Origin: an uncultured Pirellulaceae bacterium
Lineage (GTDB): Bacteria > Planctomycetota > Planctomycetia > Pirellulales > Pirellulaceae
Direction of reading: 5' to 3'
Assembly: GCA_937928555.1 (NCBI GenBank)
Contig: CALFWR010000103.1
Span: forward strand, 1-33,265
Length of the DNA: 33,265 bases
Below the pieces are notes generated by a model. The model did no database searches. It saw only the letters and a list, made by a program, of their open reading frames with translations, and was not told where the DNA came from. Made by a program: the position numbers and the translations under genes. This document shows, one piece after another, positions 28,320-33,265 of this stretch; positions within the stretch are counted from its first letter, which is position 1, and each line of letters starts with the position of its first letter.

Positions 28320-29384
28320 ATGATCGAATCCGCTGACCACCCCGACCTTGATTTGCTCTGCCACGCGATTCGTGAGTGTGGCGCTGACACGTGGCCGCAA
28401 GAGTCGCTCGAGCGATGCGGCCAGGCGGGTTTCTACCGTTGGTTCGTTCCTGTCGAACTCGGCGGTCTGGGATGGAGTGCGACCGAAATCGCCAAAGGCT
28501 ACTTGAAACTTTCCGCTGCTGACCTGACGACGACATTTATTCTGACCCAACGCGTCGCGGCGCTGCGGCGGATCGTTGGCGGTGAAAACCCAGCCATCAA
28601 AGCCAACCTGCTGCCGCAGATGCTTGACGGAAGCAAAACCGCAACCGTTGGAATTTCCCATCTGACAACCAGCCGACAACATACAAGCCGTCCCGTGATG
28701 CGAGCCACCGGCAACGATGACGGCTTTGAAATCAACGGCAACGTCCCCTGGGTCACCGGCGGCGCGGAAGTCGATTTTGTGCTGATGGGTGCATCCGTTG
28801 TGGGACCGGGCGAAGTCGCAACGGGCCAGCAGATACTATTTTTGGCCAGCCCAAAAGAGCAGGGCGTTGGTGTGCAAAAGCCATTCGACCTGATGGCTCT
28901 TTCTTCCAGCCACACCGGTGCGGTTTCCTGTGACCGGCTGAAGGTTGCCCACGAAAATGTGATCGCGGGGCCAAAGGAAAACGTGTTGCTCACAAACGGT
29001 GGTGGCGCCGGAAGCTTGCAAACATCCGTGCTGGCGATTGGGTTGGCATCGGCCGCGATTGACTTTATTGAATCCGAATCCAGAAAACGCGGCGACCTTG
29101 TGATCCCGCAAACAAGCCTGCGGGGCCAGCTTCAGCAAATTACCGCAGCGTTCTTTGCCGCGACCGATGGAAGCGAAAAAGTTACCGCTGCTGAAATTCG
29201 AACCCGGGCCAATTCACTGGCAATTCGCGCGACCCAAGCAGCACTCGTCGCCGCCAAAGGAGCCGGATTCGTGAGCGGACACCCGGTCGGACGCTGGTGT
29301 CAGGAAGCCCTGTTTTTTCTGGTCTGGAGTTGCCCGCAAGCGGTGGCGACGGCCAATTTGCACGAGTTTGCCGTCTGCCAGTAG
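28320..29384 (+). CDS. Acyl-CoA dehydrogenase-like flavoprotein
   Basis: A 355-aa protein starting MIESADHPDLDLLCHAIRECG at 28320. A TTG at 28281 would add 13 residues without a better ribosome site. The fold signs are GFYRWFVPVELGGLGWSATEIAKGY (N-terminal helices), TVGISHLTTSRQHTSRP and GFEINGNVPWVTGGAEVDFVLMGA (flavin-binding beta domain) and a C-terminal helical region. It is shorter than typical acyl-CoA dehydrogenases (about 380 aa), and I cannot place the catalytic Glu, so the reaction is uncertain. It follows the ATP-grasp gene after 129 bases with no visible terminator, and may belong to the same operon. Confidence 0.75.
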   Translation: MIESADHPDLDLLCHAIRECGADTWPQESLERCGQAGFYRWFVPVELGGLGWSATEIAKGYLKLSAADLTTTFILTQRVAALRRIVGGENPAIKANLLPQMLDGSKTATVGISHLTTSRQHTSRPVMRATGNDDGFEINGNVPWVTGGAEVDFVLMGASVVGPGEVATGQQILFLASPKEQGVGVQKPFDLMALSSSHTGAVSCDRLKVAHENVIAGPKENVLLTNGGGAGSLQTSVLAIGLASAAIDFIESESRKRGDLVIPQTSLRGQLQQITAAFFAATDGSEKVTAAEIRTRANSLAIRATQAALVAAKGAGFVSGHPVGRWCQEALFFLVWSCPQAVATANLHEFAVCQ

Positions 29385-29454
29385 CGAACCGGGCATCAGA
29401 CGAGTTTGCGAACACGTCAATTTTGTCGCAGAAAAAACTGGAAATAATTCTGGC

Positions 29455-29575
29455 ACTCGCAAGAATGACTGTGCCTCGTTAATCTCGTCGTCCGGGAGCA
29501 CACTGTGCTTCGCTAGTCTCGTATGTCCGGGAGCACACTGTGCTTCGATAGTCTCTTATGTTCGGGAGCACAACG
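29455..29575. repeat. 35-bp tandem repeat, about 3.5 copies
   Basis: GTCCGGGAGCACACTGTGCT-like units begin at 29490, 29525 and 29560 with an exact 35-bp step. A degenerate unit precedes them from 29455. Each good unit has the palindrome GCACA-C-TGTGC. The last unit runs up to the region before the small downstream gene. Confidence 0.85.
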
Positions 29576-29593
29576 CATGGTCCAACCACAACA

Positions 29594-29836
29594 ATGCCCG
29601 ATAGCGCCGCCCTTTTGAGCGCCGCCCTTTTGGAACGCGACGACTACAGCGACCAGCACTTTCAGCCACCGGAAACCATCCGCAAGGCGAGTCTGTTCGG
29701 GTGCGATTTGCGAGGTGCAAAGATCGAGGGCGTGGATTTCTACCTGGTCGATTTGCGCAAGGCAAAGTACGACCCCGAGCAACGCGACCAACTGATCGCA
29801 ACGGGCGCGATTCTGGATGAAGACGTGCGAGGTTAG
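29594..29836 (+). CDS. Small pentapeptide-like protein
   Basis: An 80-aa protein. The ATG at 29594 (MPDSAALLSAALLERDDYSD) is preferred because a start at 29558 lies inside the tandem repeat. The N-terminus repeats SAALL twice from a 15-bp DNA duplication (29603-29632). The core KASLFGCDLRGAKIEGVDFYLVDLRKAKYDPEQ resembles pentapeptide-repeat (A-D/N-L-x-x) proteins, with about three turns, and the end RDQLIATGAIL is one I recall from small planctomycete proteins. Function unknown. It is convergent with the DUF4139-like gene, with stop codons five bases apart. Confidence 0.65.
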   Translation: MPDSAALLSAALLERDDYSDQHFQPPETIRKASLFGCDLRGAKIEGVDFYLVDLRKAKYDPEQRDQLIATGAILDEDVRG

Positions 29837-29840
29837 TTCA

Positions 29841-31904
29841 CTATTTCGCGATCAAGCCAAGCCTTTCCTGCCGCAGTTCTTCGATTCGCGTCTCGAGCTC
29901 TTTACGAGTCTTGTCGTTGACTTCGATTCCCTTTTCCGCTTTGGTGAACTTTTCCAGCGTCGGACGGGCTTCGTCGGAGCCGGCTTTGAGCACCTTGAGG
30001 TTGTCGCGAAGTCTCCCCTGTTCGCTGATGAGCCCGTTGCGATTGTCACGAAGCTTGGACAGGCTTTTGGTGACCGATTCGATCTTGCGGTTGACTTCGA
30101 TCACAGCCAAAAGTTTGGCTTTGTCTTTTTGCGGCAGGGCAACGCCGGCTTTGTCCCACTCGCTGCGATCGAGCTTGGTCAGCCCTGTCCAGCGACTGGG
30201 GCGGTTGGCCGTGTGACCAAAATCGACGGTCACCGTTTTGGTTTCGCCCGCTTTGCACTGCGTGCGAAAGATCAAACGATCGTCGGTCCTGCGATCGGGT
30301 TCGGGAGTGATCGTTTTGTCTTCGTTTTTCTCCCTGGAAGTTTGCAGCAAGACGACGCGATCTTCGGTGTCGAGATTTTTGATTTCGTAAGTCAATCGCC
30401 GCGTCAGGCTGACCTTTTCGACCAGCTTTTCGCCGTCCATTTCAACGTCCAGCAGTTGCCGAATGTTTGTTTCGGGCAGGGCTGTGACGCGGATCGGACG
30501 GTCGACACCAAAATCAATGATGGTTTTTTGTTTTACATCCACGCGAGGAAGTTTGCCGTCGCCAACAAAGTCGCCAGCGCGAATGATCGACAGTGGTCCC
30601 GAGAGCAACGAAAAGTCCGTCGTGTTTTCGATCTCCACTGACTGTAGCGGCAATCCTGTTTCGACTCCCGCCATATCGACCGAACAGACGACTTCACCGG
30701 GGATGCCTTTGCTGAACACCGGCAGAGCACTACTGCGTCCGGCACCAATGGAGATCGGATCATTTAACCGATAGATAACGGTCTGGGTGATTTTCCTGGT
30801 ATCCGCCTGATTCTTGAAACTGGCAGTCGGATCAATGCCGCGGTCGCCGCGCGATGCACCTTCGGAAGCGCGTCCGCCGAAAGTGCGCGTGCCTGGCGTT
30901 ACACCGCCCCCAAGTCCTCCGCCTCCGCCTCCGAATCCGCCGCCACCGAACACACCGCCACCGCCGAAGCCTCTCATCCGCTTTACGGATCGTTTCGCAA
31001 ATTGGGCGACTTGGGTGTTGAGGCCGTCGAGAAATTCATAGACACCGTTGCCGACGTTGGATCGTCTGGCCATCAGTGGTGAATAGATGTTGGTCCGAAA
31101 AGCAAACGGCTTGCCAGAACGAAGCTCCAGTTCAACATCGTTCCAGTCACTGGTGGTGACGTTGTCCACATGAGCCCAACCCTGCAGGAAGCACTTGTTG
31201 CCTTCGGTCGATAGCCGGTAAGTCATCCGCCAGATCGGCATGTCGACGATGTATGCCATCGCGATCTCACGTTTGCCTTCACCGCGAAACAACAACTCGA
31301 TGGACTTTTCAGAAGTCGACCGCGATTTAACGACGCCCTGCAATGCCTGCCGCAGTTTCTCTCGCAGCTCGGCTTTTTCGAACTGGACCGACTCGAATTG
31401 GATCAACGGGTGACTACCAAGCCCGTTTTCGTCCAACAGCACGACGACTTCGTGAGTGACTTTGCCGACGGTGCGATTTTCCACACCGTAGATTGTGCCC
31501 GTGACTGTCGTGTCACCCTTCTTCAGAGAAACGGACTCCCCTCGCATGCTTTGCAGAAACTGTGCAACTGTCATCGGGTCGCCCATTGTTTCCGCAGCGA
31601 TGTCTTCCGGGTCGGGAGACGGTTGATATTCGATGGCGTGAACCGTTCCGCCACCGGTGTCTTTAAAGACGAGGCTTTTGAGAACGTCGTTGACCTGGTC
31701 TTCCTTGAAGTTCAAAAGAATTCGCCGGTTGCCATCGACAACGCCGCCATGTTGCAATTGGCCGACGCCGGAGTTGTATAACACAATGCGTTTGACATCC
31801 GGAGTGACCGCTGGCTCAAATTCCTGTGCCAACAGCGATCCGGAAAAGGTCAAAACAAAGAGAGTAGCAACGCATGCAGATGCTAAATTAAGATGGCGTG
31901 GCAT
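29841..31904 (-). CDS. DUF4139-like exported protein with glycine-rich linker and C-terminal coiled coil
   Basis: A 687-aa protein starting at 31904, where AAGGAGC sits eight bases before the ATG; a start at 32045 has no such support. The signal peptide is SACVATLFVLTFSGSLLAQ. The body begins KRIVLYNSGVGQLQHGG, a start typical of DUF4139 proteins, and continues with IPYWR-like IVDMPIWRMTYRLS and TSDWNDVELELRSGKPFAF. A run of about 30 mostly glycine residues lies near 311-340 (GFGGGGVFGGGGFGG). The last 90 residues are predicted coiled coil (KIESVTKSLSKLRDNRNGL...ELETRIEELRQERLGL). Function unknown; probably periplasmic or outside the inner membrane. It is divergent from the next gene over a 91-base gap. 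Confidence 0.75.
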   Translation of the reverse strand: MPRHLNLASACVATLFVLTFSGSLLAQEFEPAVTPDVKRIVLYNSGVGQLQHGGVVDGNRRILLNFKEDQVNDVLKSLVFKDTGGGTVHAIEYQPSPDPEDIAAETMGDPMTVAQFLQSMRGESVSLKKGDTTVTGTIYGVENRTVGKVTHEVVVLLDENGLGSHPLIQFESVQFEKAELREKLRQALQGVVKSRSTSEKSIELLFRGEGKREIAMAYIVDMPIWRMTYRLSTEGNKCFLQGWAHVDNVTTSDWNDVELELRSGKPFAFRTNIYSPLMARRSNVGNGVYEFLDGLNTQVAQFAKRSVKRMRGFGGGGVFGGGGFGGGGGGLGGGVTPGTRTFGGRASEGASRGDRGIDPTASFKNQADTRKITQTVIYRLNDPISIGAGRSSALPVFSKGIPGEVVCSVDMAGVETGLPLQSVEIENTTDFSLLSGPLSIIRAGDFVGDGKLPRVDVKQKTIIDFGVDRPIRVTALPETNIRQLLDVEMDGEKLVEKVSLTRRLTYEIKNLDTEDRVVLLQTSREKNEDKTITPEPDRRTDDRLIFRTQCKAGETKTVTVDFGHTANRPSRWTGLTKLDRSEWDKAGVALPQKDKAKLLAVIEVNRKIESVTKSLSKLRDNRNGLISEQGRLRDNLKVLKAGSDEARPTLEKFTKAEKGIEVNDKTRKELETRIEELRQERLGLIAK

Positions 31905-31995
31905 GTAGATTGCTCCTTGAATTTGTTCAGTCCTGTCGCGAGTTTGCACAACTACAATGCATACTAAGCGCCAAACATTCCTGTGGGTCGAAACG

Positions 31996-32880
31996 ATGAG
32001 CAAAAAACGTAAAAACCGGGTCAAGTCCGAAAGAATCAACGGCATCAGTATTTCAACCTGTGTAATCCTGCTGCAATTGCTGGCCGCTGGTATGTTCGAT
32101 TCTGGATGCGTTCAGGCCCAGTCGACGGTTGTTGCCACCGGACCAGCGAGCTCTGGAAAAATCGATGCGATCCGTAATTCGCTTAGCGACGCCTTTCTGC
32201 GTACCGAATTGTTTTTGAGCCAACCGATAGACTGGACCCAACTGACGGTCGAACAGTTTGCAGAGCGACTTCGAGCCAACGGGATCGCTGTCGCAGTGGA
32301 CTATGCGGGTTTGGATATCAATGAAAGTAAAGTGTTAAAGCTGGCCAACAGTCCGTCACTGGCTCAGTCGTTGGGAAACGGATTGGCCACATTTGAGGCT
32401 ACGTTTTCGATCCTGCACAACGGAACTCTGAAAATTATTTCGACCGACGATGTTGACGAACTGGAATACTTCATCAACGTGATCTACGACATTTCCTCAT
32501 TGGCAACCAATTGGTATGAAGCCGAAGATGTACTTGCTTCGGTTCAAGACACTGTTTGGACCGACTCCTGGCTAGACACCGGGAGCGGCCAAGGAACCAT
32601 CATGGTCGCGTCCAACTTTGCCCAAACCGGACAGTATCACTTGGTCGTAGGACAGAGTTTCCAGGCTCAAATGGCGGTTCGGCGAACGCTGAACGACCTT
32701 GCCCGGCTCGGCGGAGGCTCGAAACGGACGGGCAAGATTCCACAGATCCGAGGCGGTGTGCCAAGTTCCACTGTGGCTCTGCCAGGGCACGAACGGGAAT
32801 TGCGCCGATCGCGATACGGTTTCCAGGGCGGCGTGTTCAGCGTGCCTTCAGCAGACACGCAAATGACGAAGGAAAGGTGA
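31996..32880 (+). CDS. Exported protein with secretin-N/STN-like domain, unknown function
   Basis: A 294-aa protein from the ATG at 31996 (MSKKRKNRVKSERINGISIS); an ATG at 31957 would add 13 residues. The basic start and CVILLQLLAAGMFDSGCVQAQ form a signal peptide. The part around DWTQLTVEQFAERLRANGIAVAVDYAGLDI followed by ATFSILHNGTLKIIST and FINVIYDISSL resembles the short STN/secretin-N-like module common in exported planctomycete proteins (beta-alpha-beta with a YDVSDL-like end). The rest shows no family. Its divergent neighbour is also exported, so a shared promoter region is likely. I assign no function. Confidence 0.65.
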   Translation: MSKKRKNRVKSERINGISISTCVILLQLLAAGMFDSGCVQAQSTVVATGPASSGKIDAIRNSLSDAFLRTELFLSQPIDWTQLTVEQFAERLRANGIAVAVDYAGLDINESKVLKLANSPSLAQSLGNGLATFEATFSILHNGTLKIISTDDVDELEYFINVIYDISSLATNWYEAEDVLASVQDTVWTDSWLDTGSGQGTIMVASNFAQTGQYHLVVGQSFQAQMAVRRTLNDLARLGGGSKRTGKIPQIRGGVPSSTVALPGHERELRRSRYGFQGGVFSVPSADTQMTKER

Positions 32881-33265
32881 GCCGCTGGCGGTGGGTCGTG
32901 AATTTTGTTTGGTCGCAGACTCACCCTGCGATTGCCGGAGTATTTGTAGGCCGGATCAAGGTCGCTCGCTGGAGCGATTTTGCAGATCAAAGCAAAGCCA
33001 TCAGCTGTGAAACGTTTCGGAGAAAGAGGCAATGTCCTGCGACCGCCGCTCCGGCAACGGTCGTGCTCCAACGCGGCGCCAACCGATATCCGAAGCAAGT
33101 CCATTGCCACCTGTTGATCAAAACCCCGGATTATTCACGAGGCGTGGGCGTCAGAATCAGTTGAGACAGTGATCCGCGACTCTGATGCGATGAAACGATC
33201 ACAGTGGTTTTCATCTACCGGATGATTCACATTTCTTGTTGAAATTCAGCTTTTCCCTTCCTCCC
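32881..33265. other. Right-end intergenic region
   Basis: No convincing gene. It contains a short hairpin TCGCTC-GCTG-GAGCGA (32962-32977) followed by TTTT, a weak terminator candidate. It also has the 29-bp repeat copy at 33123-33151, described separately. The frame that crosses 32556-33164 is a shadow of the previous gene. Confidence 0.45.
33123..33151. repeat. 29-bp repeat, inverse copy of 22273-22301
   Basis: The complement of this stretch (core TTATTCACGAGGCGTGGGCG) is identical over 29 bases to 22273-22301, about 11 kb away. Both lie in intergenic DNA. Confidence 0.85.

Noticed and set aside
32556..33164. 202-codon plus-strand frame at the right end
   Set aside because: Its first half overlaps the STN-like gene in another frame and its second half crosses the dispersed 29-bp repeat.

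Overview
The window looks like chromosomal DNA of a planctomycete, probably from the Pirellulales. This rests on gene content, not on a marker gene. The supporting features are an ABC-3 metal permease fused to a DtxR-type repressor (an architecture known from chlamydiae, in the same PVC superphylum), a valyl-tRNA synthetase with two insertions, secreted proteins of unknown function with DUF4139-like and secretin-N-like regions, genes mostly without strong Shine-Dalgarno sites, and intergenic DNA full of short hairpin repeats. Every gene call was made by eye; no database was searched.

Layout. 1-5994 (minus strand) is a type III-like restriction-modification island. In transcription order it holds a 1023-aa Res helicase-endonuclease, a fusion of a RibD-like deaminase with a RecG-C-like ATPase and a winged helix, a GxxExxY (PDDEXK-like) protein, and the first 34 codons of a Mod methyltransferase cut by the window edge. 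The GxxExxY gene lies between two near-identical direct repeats, and the 0.65 kb upstream of it carries a degenerate 61-bp-period array. 6111-6491 is a small membrane protein. 6784-9004 holds glgC and a short-form AMP nucleosidase. 9227-11332 is an exported or membrane protein with a C-terminal helix-hairpin-helix-like domain, followed by a clear intrinsic terminator. 11507-13018 is the permease-repressor fusion. 13280-16408 (minus) is valS. 16679-17527 is a putative zinc-peptidase lipoprotein. 17771-19723 (minus) is a PhoD-like phosphatase.

19897-23794 (plus) encodes a FabH-like ketoacyl synthase, trpS, acpS (no ordinary start codon) and a DUF4380-like protein. 23791-24600 is a repeat array built from GTAG-headed hairpins in inverted pairs, resembling REP/BIME elements mobilised by RAYT transposases. 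24979-29384 (plus) encodes an RND/MMPL exporter, a translationally coupled ATP-grasp ligase and an acyl-CoA dehydrogenase-like protein. 29594-29836 is a small pentapeptide-like protein downstream of a 35-bp tandem repeat. 29841-31904 (minus) and 31996-32880 (plus) are divergent genes for exported proteins. The last 385 bases hold no convincing gene but carry an inverted copy of a 29-bp repeat that also lies upstream of acpS.

Functional links. The left island is a defence locus. FabH and AcpS suggest fatty-acid or polyketide-type acyl chemistry. GlgC and AMP nucleosidase may be linked through AMP, a classical inhibitor of bacterial ADP-glucose pyrophosphorylase. The most distinctive items are the deaminase-ATPase fusion in the restriction locus, the YtgCR-like permease-repressor found without transporter partners, and the REP/BIME array.
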